DNA from: Thiogranum sp. | GTDB taxonomy: Bacteria > Pseudomonadota > Gammaproteobacteria > DSM-19610 | DNA: 64,000 bases | Assembly (NCBI GenBank): GCA_030148915.1 | Contig: JASBSN010000009.1 | Span: 1-64,000, forward strand | Direction of reading: 5' to 3' | Shown here: positions 34,993-45,246 of the stretch, in pieces | Layout of the letters: each line of letters opens with the position of its first letter | How positions within the stretch are numbered: position 1 is the first letter of the stretch | The notes under the pieces: model-generated | The model's input: the letters and a program-made list of their open reading frames with translations, nothing else | Databases searched by the model: none | Told to the model about the DNA's origin: nothing | Program-made: the position numbers and the translations under genes

Positions 34993-35967
34993 TCAGTCCA
35001 TAAACATGGAACTGACGGATTCTTCATTGCTGATGCGGCGGATCGCCTCCGCCAGCATCTCGGCGACACTCAACTGGCGGATGCGCGGACAAGCCAGTGC
35101 GTCCGCCCGCAGCGGGATGGTATCGGTCACCACCAACTCATCGAGCTCCGAATCGCGTATATTCTTGATCGCTTTGCCCGAGAGCACCGCGTGGGTGCAA
35201 TACGCCAGAACGCTTCGAGCACCGTGCTCCTTAAGCGCCTTGGCGGCCTGACACAGGGTACCGGCGGTATCCACCAGGTCGTCGACCAGCACACAGCTGC
35301 GGTTTTCCACTTCGCCGATAATATGCATGACCTTGGCGACATTGGCCTTCGGGCGGCGCTTGTCGATGATCGCAAGCTCCGCATCGTCGAGTCGCTTGGC
35401 CATGGCCCGCGCTCTGACCACACCGCCGACATCCGGCGAAACCACCATCAGGTTCGGATACTTTTGCCGCCATACGTCGCCCAGCAGAATCGGCGAGGCG
35501 TACACATTGTCCACCGGCACGTCGAAAAAACCCTGAATCTGCTCCGAGTGCAGATCCACCGTCAGCACCCGGCTGGCACCGACGTCACCGATCATTTTTG
35601 CCACCACCTTGGCGGTGATCGGCACCCGTGCCGAGCGCGGCCGGCGATCCTGGCGCGCATAACCAAAATACGGAATGACCGTGGTCACCCGGGCAGCCGA
35701 AGCGCGCTTCAGCGCGTCCACCATGACCAGCAACTCCATCAGATTGTTGTTGGTCGGCGCACAGGTCGGTTGCACCACAAAGACGTCGCGACCGCGCACG
35801 TTCTCCATGATCTCGACCATAATTTCGCCGTCGCTGAACTCACTGACGACGGCCTTGCCCAGAGTGAGACGCAGATGGTTGGCAATAGACTGCGCCAACT
35901 GGGGATTGGCATTGCCCGAAAACACCATCAGGCGGTTATCTGCATCTGATGAGGGCATGCCTCTCAT
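34993..35967 (-). CDS. prs: Ribose-phosphate pyrophosphokinase
   Basis: The enzyme makes PRPP from ribose 5-phosphate and ATP for nucleotide, His and Trp synthesis. [41 protein letters not shown] and the PRPP loop [11 protein letters not shown] are all present; length about 324. ATG candidates are 35967 and 35958; neither has a perfect ribosome site. tRNA-Gln lies just upstream and is probably part of the same transcript. Confidence 0.96.
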   Translation of the reverse strand: MRGMPSSDADNRLMVFSGNANPQLAQSIANHLRLTLGKAVVSEFSDGEIMVEIMENVRGRDVFVVQPTCAPTNNNLMELLVMVDALKRASAARVTTVIPYFGYARQDRRPRSARVPITAKVVAKMIGDVGASRVLTVDLHSEQIQGFFDVPVDNVYASPILLGDVWRQKYPNLMVVSPDVGGVVRARAMAKRLDDAELAIIDKRRPKANVAKVMHIIGEVENRSCVLVDDLVDTAGTLCQAAKALKEHGARSVLAYCTHAVLSGKAIKNIRDSELDELVVTDTIPLRADALACPRIRQLSVAEMLAEAIRRISNEESVSSMFMD

Positions 35968-36013
35968 AATCCTACTGTCCGGGTTATATATCATCACTAT
36001 TCAGAAAATGTAT

Positions 36014-36087
36014 GGCTGGGGCGGCAGGATTCGAACCTGCGCATGCTGATACCAAAAACCAGTGCCTTACCGCTTGGCTACGCCCCA
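36014..36087 (-). tRNA. tRNA-Gln (TTG)
   Basis: 74 nt with CCA encoded. The acceptor TGGGGCG pairs with CGCCCCA; anticodon stem-loop CTGGTTTTTGGTATCAG gives anticodon TTG; the T-arm contains GGTTCGAATCC. It sits between ispE and prs, a position conserved in many gammaproteobacteria. Confidence 0.95.
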
Positions 36088-36091
36088 ACAT

Positions 36092-36973
36092 TCATGCGCT
36101 TCGTCGCGCGGCGCATTTCTCCAGTAGGGGAGAACGATTTCGCCCGCGCGCCACGAAGCCTCTCCAGGGCGCCGGCAATTGCCCCAGCAGTTCTTGCGCC
36201 TGGGCGCGATCCGCGCAGCGGGCAAACACACAGCCGCCACTGCCTGTCATTCGGGCAGGCTGGTATTTGGACAACCAATTCAGTGCTTTACCTACTTCCG
36301 GATACCGCCGCAGAACCACCGGCTCAAGGTGGTTCACTCCCGCGCCCGAGAGAAAGTCGGGTATTCTGAGGCTGGGGCCGTTGCGTGTCAATGTGGGGTC
36401 GGAGAATACCTCGGCGGTCGATACCTTTACCCGCGGGTCGATCACCAGGTACCAGGGCTCGGCGAGCGCCGGCAGCGGCGTGAGCTGCTCTCCCACCCCC
36501 TCCGCCCAGGCGGCCAACCCGTGCACGAAAACCGGTACATCAGCGCCCAGACCGAGCCCCAGTTCCGCCAGTTCCTGTGCGGTGAGCCCCAGCCCCCAGA
36601 GCTCATTGAGCGCCACCAGCGTAGTGGCCGCATCCGAGCTGCCGCCACCCAGGCCACCCCCCGCCGGCAGACATTTTTCCACCCGGATGCGCACCCCCGG
36701 GCAAGCGCCGGCCCCCTCGCACAAGCGTCTGGCGGCACGCTCAATCAGATCTTCGCCGGGCGCAATGGCGGCCAACCCTCCGCGCAGCGCGATCCCCGCG
36801 CCTGGCGCGCTGCTAAACCACAGTCGGTCGCCGACATCGAGAAACTGGAAGACCGTCTGCAGCTCATGGTAGCCGTCCGCCCGCCGTCCGGTAATGTGCA
36901 GGAACAGATTGAGTTTGGCGGGGGCGGGCCAGGCCTGCTCGTCGGGCGCAAAACCTCTCAGGGCAGCTGCCAC
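36092..36973 (-). CDS. ispE: 4-diphosphocytidyl-2-C-methyl-D-erythritol kinase
   Basis: A GHMP kinase of 293 residues in the MEP isoprenoid pathway. The N-terminal APAKLNLFLHITGRRADGYH is the CDP-ME binding signature and PAGGGLGGGSSDAATTL is the ATP-binding GHMP motif. GTG start at 36973 overlaps the end of lolB by 16 bp, indicating coupling. Confidence 0.96.
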   Translation of the reverse strand: MAAALRGFAPDEQAWPAPAKLNLFLHITGRRADGYHELQTVFQFLDVGDRLWFSSAPGAGIALRGGLAAIAPGEDLIERAARRLCEGAGACPGVRIRVEKCLPAGGGLGGGSSDAATTLVALNELWGLGLTAQELAELGLGLGADVPVFVHGLAAWAEGVGEQLTPLPALAEPWYLVIDPRVKVSTAEVFSDPTLTRNGPSLRIPDFLSGAGVNHLEPVVLRRYPEVGKALNWLSKYQPARMTGSGGCVFARCADRAQAQELLGQLPAPWRGFVARGRNRSPLLEKCAARRSA

Positions 36974-37596
36974 GTATCCACCACTACCTTAACCTGCAAG
37001 GTATCGCGCAGCAGCTGCAGGCGCTCGGGCAGTTGGCGCTCAGCGACGGTACGGTAACGGCGGTAAGTGATCTGCCAGCCATCCTGCTGCAGGGATTGCA
37101 GCAGACCCTCGGCGTCCCAGTCGAGCACCGCGGGCCGGTCGCCTACCGGCACGCCGCGCAACCAGTCCTGCAATCCACGCACCGGCAGCCGCCAGCCGGT
37201 TTGCTCCAACAGTAGCTGATCGACACTGCGCGCAAACACCGGCGGCTGGTCGGCACGGCGCAACCACACGCCTTGTTCGTCGCCGCGCAGTTCGACGGCG
37301 CCCTGACCGAACGGCCCGCGCAGACGCAACCGGTAACGCGCGCCCCGCTGCTGCCAGTCGAATGCGGCATGCCAGCCGTCCTCGCTGTCACGAATGGCGA
37401 CCCGGCCCTGGACCTGCCAGTCGCGCAGCGAGGCGACGCGTTCGCGGTGCGCTTCCCAGACCGCCTCAGGCGCCGGGGTCGGTAGGGGTGGGCGGCTGGC
37501 GCAGGCGGTGAGCAGGAGCACCGCAAAGCTCAGCAGCAGGCGGCTGCCGGCGGTGGGGACAGTGACAGACTGAGGCCTCGCGCCGGGTACGCTCAC
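36958..37596 (-). CDS. lolB: Outer-membrane lipoprotein receptor LolB
   Basis: A 212-residue lipoprotein precursor: lipobox LLTACAS near residue 30, then RDWQVQGRVAIR, PFGQGAVELRGDE and the typical C-terminal basic region. LolB accepts lipoproteins from LolA and inserts them in the outer membrane. GTG at 37596 is 1 bp after the upstream TPR gene stop. The order TPR-lolB-ispE-prs is standard. Confidence 0.93.
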   Translation of the reverse strand: MSVPGARPQSVTVPTAGSRLLLSFAVLLLTACASRPPLPTPAPEAVWEAHRERVASLRDWQVQGRVAIRDSEDGWHAAFDWQQRGARYRLRLRGPFGQGAVELRGDEQGVWLRRADQPPVFARSVDQLLLEQTGWRLPVRGLQDWLRGVPVGDRPAVLDWDAEGLLQSLQQDGWQITYRRYRTVAERQLPERLQLLRDTLQVKVVVDTWQLP

Positions 37597-37597
37597 G

Positions 37598-39376
37598 TCA
37601 GCGCTGGTAGCGACGCACGGTCTCTTCCAGGACGCGATCGCCCGGCGTGGCCTTCCGCGCGGCCTTCCACAGGGCCTTGGCCTGATCACGATCGCCCATC
37701 GCCCACATGACTTCGCCGAGATGCGCGGCGATTTCGCTGTCTTTAGTTTTATCGTAAGCTTTTTGCAGATAGTCGCGCGCTTCCGGCAGTCGATTCAGGC
37801 GATACAGCACCCAACCCATACTGTCGAGGACCGCCGGATCGTCGGGTGTCTGCGCCAGCGCGCGCTGCACGTAGCCCAGCGCCTCCTGGTAGCGGTCGGT
37901 GCGATCGGCCAGGGTGTACCCCAGAGCGTTCAGGGCACGCACATTGTCCGGCTCGATTTTCAACACCTTACGGAAGTCTTTTTCCGCCTGATCCAACCGA
38001 TTCAGGCGCTCGGCTACCAGGGCTCGCGCATAGAGTATTTCGACGTCATCCGGTTTGTTTTCGAGGTAACCGCTGTAGAGCTGGAAAGCCTGTTCGTTCC
38101 AGTCGATCTGCGAGAGTATTTCACCTTCCACCAAATACATGCGCTGGGTTTCACCCGGATGCGTCAGGCGCACCCGGCGCAGGCGCTCGCGCGCGGCATC
38201 AACTTCGCCAGCCTGCGCATCGATCCGCGCCATGCGGATCTGCACCTCGAGCCAGCGATCGCCGTCCTCAATCTTACGGTACCACTGCATGGCGCGTTTA
38301 GGATGTTTCTGTTCCTCGGCAATCGCCCCCAGATAGTAATACGCCTGCTGCACCTGGTATTCCATCTCCACCAGGTGTTCGAACCGCTTTTGCGCTTCAC
38401 CCAGATCGCCGGCCTCCAGCGACAGCAGCGCCAGGGAATACACCACCTGGCCGTTATCCGGCTGCTCCTTGAGCAGTTTGCGGTACTCGGCGCGCGCCTT
38501 ATCGAAGTCATCCAAATCCACCAGCAGACGCGCATAAGCCAAGCGCAGCTCAGTGTCCCGCGGGTGATTTTTGAGCGCCGTTTCCAGACCACTGCGGGCC
38601 AGCTCTCGCCGCCCCTGCTTGAGATTGATCTGCGCCTGTAGAATCAACGCCTGCACCCAGCCCGGTCTGAGCGCCAGGGTGCGCTCGATTTCCTGGTCCG
38701 CCAGCGTCCATTGCTGTGCGTGCACGGCAAGGCGGGAATAGGCGAAATGCGCCTCGGCGTCCTCGGGTCTGAGCGCCACCAACTCGGCCATCACCTGTAG
38801 CGAACGCGCGCTATCGGGTTCGCGCGCCAACAATCCGAGCAGGGCCTGATAGGGGTCGACGCCCTCCTCGGCGTGCTGCAACAGATACTGAAACTGCTCT
38901 AGCGCCTCTTCCTGATGTTGGGTGCGTAATGCCAGCACGGCCAGCGACTGGCGCGCCTCGAGGCTTTCGGGCGCCAGCGTCACCCAGCGCCGCGCCGCTT
39001 CCAGCGCCAGCGCCGGCTGCTTGGCGAACACGGAGATTTTCAGCGCCCGTTCGGCGATGCGCGGATCCTCACTGCGCCGGGCCGCATCCAGGTAACTGGC
39101 TCCGGAAATATCCAGGCGCCCGCGCTGCCCGGCGATCTCGCCGAGCAGCACATCATAGAGCACCGGGGCGGTCAGCGTTTCACCGGCGGCGGGCTGTTTG
39201 AGCGCCCCCTCGGCGGTCTGCGCCACGGGTGCCTCGGCCCGTGGCTGCGGTGCTGTGGCGGGCTCGCCGGAGGGGGGTTGTCGGGACGGCAGCTGCAGGC
39301 AGGCGGTTAACCAGACACTGCCGAAAGCCAGCAGGAAAGCGCGCCAAAGCGGTATTTTATATGTAAAACCAATCAT
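37598..39376 (-). CDS. TPR-repeat lipoprotein
   Basis: About 592 residues. MIGFTYKIPLWRAFLL begins a lipoprotein signal with WLTAC, then a Pro-rich linker and about a dozen tetratricopeptide repeats through the end (for example DNVRALNALGYTLADRTDRY and PAVLDSMGWVLYRLNRLPEA). It matches the large TPR protein encoded between hemA and lolB in many gammaproteobacteria; a scaffold role in envelope biogenesis is likely. ATG at 39376 is chosen for the signal peptide; the frame opens at 39424. Confidence 0.9.
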   Translation of the reverse strand: MIGFTYKIPLWRAFLLAFGSVWLTACLQLPSRQPPSGEPATAPQPRAEAPVAQTAEGALKQPAAGETLTAPVLYDVLLGEIAGQRGRLDISGASYLDAARRSEDPRIAERALKISVFAKQPALALEAARRWVTLAPESLEARQSLAVLALRTQHQEEALEQFQYLLQHAEEGVDPYQALLGLLAREPDSARSLQVMAELVALRPEDAEAHFAYSRLAVHAQQWTLADQEIERTLALRPGWVQALILQAQINLKQGRRELARSGLETALKNHPRDTELRLAYARLLVDLDDFDKARAEYRKLLKEQPDNGQVVYSLALLSLEAGDLGEAQKRFEHLVEMEYQVQQAYYYLGAIAEEQKHPKRAMQWYRKIEDGDRWLEVQIRMARIDAQAGEVDAARERLRRVRLTHPGETQRMYLVEGEILSQIDWNEQAFQLYSGYLENKPDDVEILYARALVAERLNRLDQAEKDFRKVLKIEPDNVRALNALGYTLADRTDRYQEALGYVQRALAQTPDDPAVLDSMGWVLYRLNRLPEARDYLQKAYDKTKDSEIAAHLGEVMWAMGDRDQAKALWKAARKATPGDRVLEETVRRYQR

Positions 39377-39516
39377 CTTGTTGAAAATAGGGTTTCCGCC
39401 AATAAAGTCAGCACTATACGGCAAAGCAAGCTTAAGCTACAGCAACCGGAAGGGTTGCTTGTATTCGCCCCGTGCATGGCTCAGAATTTCCAGTTTGTGC
39501 CAACCGTCGTGCTTCC

Positions 39517-40773
39517 ATGTCGCTGATCGCGTTCGGGATCAATCACCGTACCGCCCCCGTGGAGCTCCGTGAGCAAGTTGCCATCACGGGCGAGCGGATA
39601 ACGGCCGCCCTGCGCGAGCTCGCCGCCTTGCCGAGCGTGACCGAAGCGGCGATTCTGTCCACCTGCAACCGCACCGAGCTGTACTGCGGGCTGCAGGACG
39701 ATCAGGTGGAAGCGTTGTGTGAATGGCTGGCGCACTTTCATGCCCTTGATCCGGCGCAAATCCGTCCTCATCTGTACAGCTTTCCCAATGCCGATGCGGT
39801 GCGCCATCTGTTGCGCGTTGCCGGCGGATTGGATTCCATGATCCTCGGCGAACCGCAGATCCTCGGCCAGATGAAACAGGCCTACCAGAATGCCAGCGAT
39901 GCCGGTACCTTGGACGCCGCGCTGGAACGTTTGTTCCAGCATACGTTCGCGGTGGCCAAACAGATCCGCACCGACACGGCCATCGGCGAAAGCCCGGTAT
40001 CGATCGCTTTCGCCGCCGTCAGCCTGGCCAGACAGATTTTCAGCAACTTCGAACAACATACCGCCTTGCTGATCGGCGCCGGCGACACCATCGAGCTCAC
40101 CGCACGTCACTTGCACGACCAACATCTCGGGCGTCTGATCATCGCCAACCGCACACCGGAACACGCCCACCAACTGGCCGCGCAGTTCAACGGCTACGGC
40201 ATCAGCCTCGCTGAAATCCCCGCGCACCTGGCCGAAGCGGACATTATCATCACGGCCACCGGCAGCCGGACGCCGATTCTCACCGGCGCGATGATGAAAC
40301 CGGCACTCAAGCTGCGCAAGCACCGCCCGGTGTTCATGGTTGATATCGCCGTGCCGCGCGACATCGAGCCCGCGGTGGCGACATTCGAGGATGTTTACCT
40401 TTATACCGTCGACGATCTCCAGGAAGTCATTCATGAGAACCTCCAGTCGCGCCAGGAAGCAGCCCGCCAGGCCGAGGAGATCATCGATGTGCAGGTAGAG
40501 CGCTTTATGGCCTGGCTGCGCGCCCAGGACGCGGTGTCGAGCATTCGCAGCTTTCGCCGACACGCCGAGCAGCAGCGCGATGAAGTCCTGGCCCGCGCCC
40601 AGCAGATGCTCGCCAACGGCCGTGACCCGGCGGAGGTCACGGCGTATCTGGCACAGACCTTGACCAACAAGCTGTGCCACATTCCCAGCGTGCAGATCCG
40701 GCAAGCGGCGGAAACCGGCGACGCCGCACTCTTGCAGGCGGCGCTGCGTCTCTACAACCTGTCCAAGCCCTGA
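39517..40773 (+). CDS. hemA: Glutamyl-tRNA reductase
   Basis: The 418-residue enzyme reduces glutamyl-tRNA(Glu) to glutamate-1-semialdehyde, the first step of C5 tetrapyrrole synthesis. [19 protein letters not shown] is the family N-terminus; Cys50 ([10 protein letters not shown]) is the thioester-forming residue; [16 protein letters not shown] is the NADPH site. It is divergent from the TPR-lolB operon and 1 bp from prfA. Confidence 0.97.
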   Translation: MSLIAFGINHRTAPVELREQVAITGERITAALRELAALPSVTEAAILSTCNRTELYCGLQDDQVEALCEWLAHFHALDPAQIRPHLYSFPNADAVRHLLRVAGGLDSMILGEPQILGQMKQAYQNASDAGTLDAALERLFQHTFAVAKQIRTDTAIGESPVSIAFAAVSLARQIFSNFEQHTALLIGAGDTIELTARHLHDQHLGRLIIANRTPEHAHQLAAQFNGYGISLAEIPAHLAEADIIITATGSRTPILTGAMMKPALKLRKHRPVFMVDIAVPRDIEPAVATFEDVYLYTVDDLQEVIHENLQSRQEAARQAEEIIDVQVERFMAWLRAQDAVSSIRSFRRHAEQQRDEVLARAQQMLANGRDPAEVTAYLAQTLTNKLCHIPSVQIRQAAETGDAALLQAALRLYNLSKP

Positions 40774-40774
40774 C

Positions 40775-41869
40775 GTGAACCCTTCCCTGCAACACAAACT
40801 CGAGTCGATCGTCGAGCGCGCCGAGGAGGTCAGCGCACTGCTGTCCGATGCCACGGTCATCGCCGACAGCGAGCGCTTCCGCGACCTGTCGGTCGAATAT
40901 TCTCAGCTCGCTCCGGTGGTCGGTTGTTTCGAAGCCTTGCGCCACGCACGCGAAGACGAACAGGCCGCGCGCGAGCTGCTCAAAGACCCCGATGCCGAAC
41001 TGCGTGAACTGGCCGGCGACGAGCTGCGCCAGGCGTTGGCGCGGCGCGAAGCGCTGGAGATGGAGCTGCAGACTCATTTGCTGCCGCGCGATCCGAACGA
41101 CAATAAAAACGTCTATTTGGAAATCCGCGCCGGTACCGGCGGCGATGAGGCGGCGCTGTTCGCCGGTGATCTGTTGCGCATGTATACGCGCTACGCCGAA
41201 CTGCAGCGTTGGCAGGTGGAAATACTCAGCGAAAGCGCGGGCGAACACGGCGGTTACAAGGAGATCATTGCACGCATCAGCGGCCAGAATGTCTACGCCC
41301 GGCTGAAATTCGAATCCGGCGCGCACCGTGTGCAGCGCGTACCGGAGACCGAATCGCAGGGCCGCATCCACACCTCCGCGGCCACCGTCGCCGTGCTCCC
41401 CGAAGCCGAAGAGCAGGCAGCGATCAGCATCAGCCCCGCCGATCTCAAAGTCGACACCTACCGCGCCTCGGGAGCCGGCGGCCAGCACATCAACAAAACC
41501 GATTCGGCGGTGCGCATCACCCATCTGCCCACCGGGATTATTGTCGAGTGCCAGGACGAACGCTCGCAACACAAAAATCGCGCCCGTGCCCTGTCACTGC
41601 TGGCCGCCCGCATGCAAGCTGCCGAAGACGAGAAACGCCACAGCGAAGAGTCCGAAACACGCCGCAACCTGGTCGGCAGCGGCGACCGCTCGGAGCGCAT
41701 CCGCACCTACAACTTTCCCCAGGGCCGGGTCACCGACCACCGCATTAACCTGACGCTCTATAAGCTCGATGAAATCATGCAGGGCGCCATGGACGCGGTG
41801 ATCGAACCGCTGCTCAGCGAAGACCAGGCAGACCGGTTGGCGAGTCTCAGCGCCGCGGCGCAGGGTTGA
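40775..41869 (+). CDS. prfA: Peptide chain release factor 1
   Basis: A 364-residue RF1. [14 protein letters not shown] contains the GGQ motif that triggers peptide release, and the codon-recognition PxT is PET in [12 protein letters not shown] (PAT in E. coli). GTG start 1 bp after hemA stop; the hemA-prfA-prmC order is standard. PrmC, encoded next, methylates the Gln of GGQ. Confidence 0.97.
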   Translation: MNPSLQHKLESIVERAEEVSALLSDATVIADSERFRDLSVEYSQLAPVVGCFEALRHAREDEQAARELLKDPDAELRELAGDELRQALARREALEMELQTHLLPRDPNDNKNVYLEIRAGTGGDEAALFAGDLLRMYTRYAELQRWQVEILSESAGEHGGYKEIIARISGQNVYARLKFESGAHRVQRVPETESQGRIHTSAATVAVLPEAEEQAAISISPADLKVDTYRASGAGGQHINKTDSAVRITHLPTGIIVECQDERSQHKNRARALSLLAARMQAAEDEKRHSEESETRRNLVGSGDRSERIRTYNFPQGRVTDHRINLTLYKLDEIMQGAMDAVIEPLLSEDQADRLASLSAAAQG

Positions 41870-41885
41870 TCGGCACCGCTGGGCC

Positions 41886-42725
41886 ATGACGACGATTGCC
41901 GAGGCGCTGCAGCAGGCCGTGCAACGACTCAAGGGTCACGACAACGCCCGTCTCGACGCGGAAGTCCTGCTCATGCACGTGCTCGGCAAACCGCGCAGCC
42001 ACTTGCACGCCTGGCCGGAGCGTCCGTTGACCGCGGCCCAACAGCGTCGCCTCGATCGTCTCTTGCAACGACGAGCGGCGGGCGAGCCCGTCGCCTACCT
42101 CACCGGAGAGCGCGAATTCTGGTCGCTGTCGCTGCAGGTCAACAGCGAGACGCTGATTCCGCGCCCCGATACCGAAATCCTGGTCGAGTTAGTCTTATCG
42201 GTACTGCCTGGCGAGGCGTCCTTGCAGATCGCCGATCTCGGCACCGGCAGCGGCGCCATCGCCCTGGCCCTGAGTCACGACAGACCGCGCTGGCGGCTCT
42301 ATGCGCTGGACCGATCGGCGGCTTGTACGCACCTGGCACAGCGCAATGCGCAGCGCCTGGGGTTACCGGGCGCGGTGTTTCTGGTCGGCCACTGGAGTGC
42401 TGCTTTCGCCGGTGCCTCGCTGGACGCGATTGTCTCCAACCCGCCTTACGTCGCCAGCACCGATCCCCACCTGCGCCGCGGCGATGTGCGCTTCGAACCG
42501 CTGCGGGCGCTGGCCTCGGGCGACGATGGCCTGGATGACATCCGAGAGCTCGTCGAAGACGCCACCCGGGTGCTCAAACCGGGCGCGCCCCTGTTTCTGG
42601 AACATGCCCCGGAACAGACCGAAAAAATACATAATCTATTAACTAATAAAAACTTTACAGAGATCTCCACGGTACTTGATCTGGCCGGCAGAGCGCGCGC
42701 AACATGGGCCCGCCGACCCTTGTGA
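41886..42725 (+). CDS. prmC: Release factor glutamine methyltransferase
   Basis: The 279-residue SAM-dependent enzyme modifies the GGQ glutamine of RF1/RF2. LIPRPDTEILVE, DLGTGSGAIALAL and the catalytic NPPY are present. The last ~25 codons are noticeably AT-rich compared with the rest. It follows prfA by 16 bp. Confidence 0.96.
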   Translation: MTTIAEALQQAVQRLKGHDNARLDAEVLLMHVLGKPRSHLHAWPERPLTAAQQRRLDRLLQRRAAGEPVAYLTGEREFWSLSLQVNSETLIPRPDTEILVELVLSVLPGEASLQIADLGTGSGAIALALSHDRPRWRLYALDRSAACTHLAQRNAQRLGLPGAVFLVGHWSAAFAGASLDAIVSNPPYVASTDPHLRRGDVRFEPLRALASGDDGLDDIRELVEDATRVLKPGAPLFLEHAPEQTEKIHNLLTNKNFTEISTVLDLAGRARATWARRPL

Positions 42726-42822
42726 CGCCTTTCTCGCCTTAGTCCCGCGGATGCTATAGGCTTTAAACCTGCCGCTTTTTCACCCCGGTATCCGTAACGC
42801 ACCGGGAAATCGGATTCCACCC

Positions 42823-43620
42823 ATGAACGACCAGCAACTGCTACGTTACAGCCGCCAGATCATGCTGGCGGAGGTAGGCTACGAGGGACAACAGCAACTG
42901 CTCGCCTCCCGCGTGGCGATCATTGGCGCCGGCGGCCTGGGATCGCCGGCGGCCATGTACCTGGCTGCCGCCGGTGTCGGTCACCTGACGATTGTCGATC
43001 ACGATGTCGTCGAACTGTCGAATCTGCAACGCCAGATCCTGCACGACAGCGCCGCGCTCGGTAAAGCGAAAGTCGACTCCGCCCGGGAGCGTCTGCACGC
43101 GCTCAACCCGGAGGTCGAGGTCATTGCCCTGCACAGGCGCAGCGATGCACGGCAGTTACAGGCGCTGGCCACCGAAGTCGACGTGGTGATAGACGCCAGC
43201 GATAATTTCGCCACCCGGTTTGCCGTCAACGCCGCCTGCGTGGACGCCGCCACGCCCCTGGTCTCGGGCGCGGCCATACGCATGGAAGGGCAGTTGTCGG
43301 TGTTCGTTCCAGCACAGGCCGACAGCCCCTGCTACCGCTGTTTATATCGCGAAGGCGAAGAACCCGACCAGACCTGTACGGACAACGGCGTATTGGCGCC
43401 CGTAGTGGGCGTCATCGGTAGTCTGCAGGCGCTGGAAACACTCAAACTGCTCACCGGAATCGGCGCAACACTCTGCGGCCGGTTGCTGCTGTTCGACGGT
43501 CTGCACCAGGAGTTTCGCCGCGTACGCCTACGCAAAGACCCGCAATGCCCGGTCTGCTCCAGCGGCCGCGCCGCGCGCGCCGCCGCAACGGGTTCAGGCG
43601 CTGAGCAGACCCAGGGTTAG
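42823..43620 (+). CDS. moeB: MoeB/ThiF-type E1-like adenylyltransferase
   Basis: The 265-residue protein has GAGGLGSPAAMYLAAAGVG for ATP binding, the catalytic-region Cys in DQTCTDNGVL, and zinc ligands CYRC and CPVC. It adenylates the C-terminal glycine of a small beta-grasp protein such as MoaD or ThiS. There is no rhodanese domain. The next gene is a JAMM peptidase, the partner type that trims or deconjugates such proteins; no beta-grasp gene is nearby. Confidence 0.93.
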   Translation: MNDQQLLRYSRQIMLAEVGYEGQQQLLASRVAIIGAGGLGSPAAMYLAAAGVGHLTIVDHDVVELSNLQRQILHDSAALGKAKVDSARERLHALNPEVEVIALHRRSDARQLQALATEVDVVIDASDNFATRFAVNAACVDAATPLVSGAAIRMEGQLSVFVPAQADSPCYRCLYREGEEPDQTCTDNGVLAPVVGVIGSLQALETLKLLTGIGATLCGRLLLFDGLHQEFRRVRLRKDPQCPVCSSGRAARAAATGSGAEQTQG

Positions 43621-43628
43621 CATAGGCG

Positions 43629-44033
43629 ATGGAGGAAGTCGTGCTGCCCCGTCTCCTGGTCGACCAGATACTGCATCATGTCCGGTCCTCGCCGGAGCTC
43701 GAGGTCTGCGGGCTGATCGCGGCCAGCAACGGACATCCGGTACGCGTCATTCCGATCACCAACGTGTCGCCCCGGCCGCAACAGCGGTTCACCATGGATC
43801 CGGCCGCTCAGATCGACGCCCAGCGGCGCATGCGCGAACAGGGCGAGTCGCTGTTCGGCATTTATCATTCCCACCCGCACAGCCCCGCCGAACCCTCGGC
43901 CACCGATCTGGAACAGGCGGGCTACCCTGAAGCTCTGTACCTTATCGTGTCACTGGACACCCCCGGGGCGGTGGAGATGCGGGGTTTTCGGCTGCGCGGG
44001 CCTACGGCAGTGCGGGTTCACCTGAAGATATAG
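43629..44033 (+). CDS. JAMM/M67-family metallopeptidase
   Basis: A 134-residue MPN-domain protein. EVCGLIA gives the catalytic Glu; IYHSHPHSPAEPSATDLEQA matches HxHPx8SxxD with the two His and Asp zinc ligands. Bacterial relatives such as Mec cleave peptides off thiocarboxylate carrier proteins like CysO. The 8-bp gap to moeB suggests they act together. Confidence 0.9.
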   Translation: MEEVVLPRLLVDQILHHVRSSPELEVCGLIAASNGHPVRVIPITNVSPRPQQRFTMDPAAQIDAQRRMREQGESLFGIYHSHPHSPAEPSATDLEQAGYPEALYLIVSLDTPGAVEMRGFRLRGPTAVRVHLKI

Positions 44034-44040
44034 GCGGCCC

Positions 44041-44922
44041 TCAATGCCGCGTCGGGGGCACTTCGGGCTGATCGGCCGCGGCGAACAGGCGCTCGATATC
44101 GACCGCGTCATAGACGTACTCCTGCCGGCAGAACTCGCAGTTCACGCTCACCCGACCCTGCTCCTCCAGAATATCGCGTACCTCGTCGTAGCCCAGACCG
44201 CGCAGCATGGTCTCGATACGCTCCGGCGCGCACGAACAGCGGAAACTCAGCGGCTCAGGCTCGAACAGGCGCACATCCTCCTCGTGAAACAACCGGTGCA
44301 ACAACTCGCGTGCCGTCAACTGCAACAGCTCCTCACCGGTCAGGGTATCGCCCAGGAGCACTTCGCGGTTCCACTGTTCGTCCTCTGGCGCTGCGCCGGG
44401 CAGCCGCTGCAACAACATTCCGCCGGCGCGCTGCGCATCGGCCGCCAGCCACAGCCGCGTCTGCAACTGTTCCGACCTGCGAAAGTAGTCCTCTAGCGTC
44501 GCCGCCAGCGTATCGCGCTCGACCAATACCAGCCCCTGGTAACGCTCGCGGCCCTCGCCCGGGTCAATCGTCATGCTCAGCCGCGCCTGCGCGCCCACCT
44601 GAGCGCCCAGCGGACCGTCGGCCACCTCGCCTTTCCAGTGAGCCAAACCGCGCAGCGTGCCTTGCGCGGTGGCATCCACCAACAGCAGACTCACCGGCCC
44701 GTCGCCCCGTACCTGTAGCTGTAAGGAGCCGTCGATTTTGATCGTCGCCGACAACAACGCGACGGCGGCCAGCGCCTCGCCGAGTAGATCGCGCACCGCT
44801 GGCGGATAGGCCTGGCGCTCAAGCACCGCGCGCCAACTGGCATCCAGATGCACCAGTTCGCCGCGCACATCGGTATGCTCGAAAATAAAACGGTGGAGAC
44901 AATCGGAATCGCGTAATGACAT
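44041..44922 (-). CDS. hslO: Redox-regulated chaperone Hsp33
   Basis: A 293-residue holdase activated by oxidation. The C-terminal redox switch has CSC and CEFC zinc-binding cysteines (FRCSCAPER and VNCEFCRQ). The N-terminal substrate-binding domain is intact. It is convergent with the JAMM gene with only 7 bp between stops. Palindromic copies C and D lie upstream of its start. Confidence 0.96.
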   Translation of the reverse strand: MSLRDSDCLHRFIFEHTDVRGELVHLDASWRAVLERQAYPPAVRDLLGEALAAVALLSATIKIDGSLQLQVRGDGPVSLLLVDATAQGTLRGLAHWKGEVADGPLGAQVGAQARLSMTIDPGEGRERYQGLVLVERDTLAATLEDYFRRSEQLQTRLWLAADAQRAGGMLLQRLPGAAPEDEQWNREVLLGDTLTGEELLQLTARELLHRLFHEEDVRLFEPEPLSFRCSCAPERIETMLRGLGYDEVRDILEEQGRVSVNCEFCRQEYVYDAVDIERLFAAADQPEVPPTRH

Positions 44923-44965
44923 AGGTCAAGCAGTATCAGATGTCCTGCAACGGCGTGCAATGCCT

Positions 44966-45041
44966 GCGCGCGTGAAGCGGTACAACCAGATGCCCTTACC
45001 GATCCCCTGAATCCGCACAATCCGCGCGCGCGAAGCGGTAC
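44966..45041 (+). repeat. Direct repeat near hslO
   Basis: An 18-bp unit, GCGCGYGAAGCGGTAC extended at its 5' end, occurs at 44966-44983 and 45024-45041 with one mismatch. It lies in the gene-free stretch between hslO and palindromic copy C. Its role is unknown. Apart from these repeats I see no gene in 44923-45411. Confidence 0.7.
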
Positions 45042-45105
45042 TGCGGGCGCGGTGTGGCCTCTGCAGAAAGTAAACTGACGCCTGTAACTACCATGCACGC
45101 TTAAA

Positions 45106-45190
45106 GCGGGTGTCAACCGGTTCCGGGTTTTTGGTGCATGCGCCGCCTGCGGTGCCCTAAGCCAAAAACCCGGATCCGGTTGACACCCGC
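45106..45190 (-). repeat. Long palindromic element, copy C (TTTTTGG subtype, inverted)
   Basis: 29-nt arms (45106-45134, 45162-45190) complementary except for one mismatch (arm position 16) flank a 27-nt core in reverse orientation (45135-45161). On the minus strand the core starts CTTAGG and ends ATGCA. The inner stem differs from the others: one base pair is swapped (T-A to C-G) and one is an A-C mismatch on the minus strand, a G-T wobble on the plus strand. Arms share 21 of 29 positions with copy B. Confidence 0.9.
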
Positions 45191-45246
45191 CTGCGCCGAG
45201 GCTGAGACCTAGTAACAGCCCTGATACTTCCGCTGGCTTCAAGTCC

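Noticed and set aside
39481-40860. 459-codon antisense frame over hemA
   Set aside because: Shadow of a GC-rich gene; hemA is certain from its motifs and the antisense product matches nothing.
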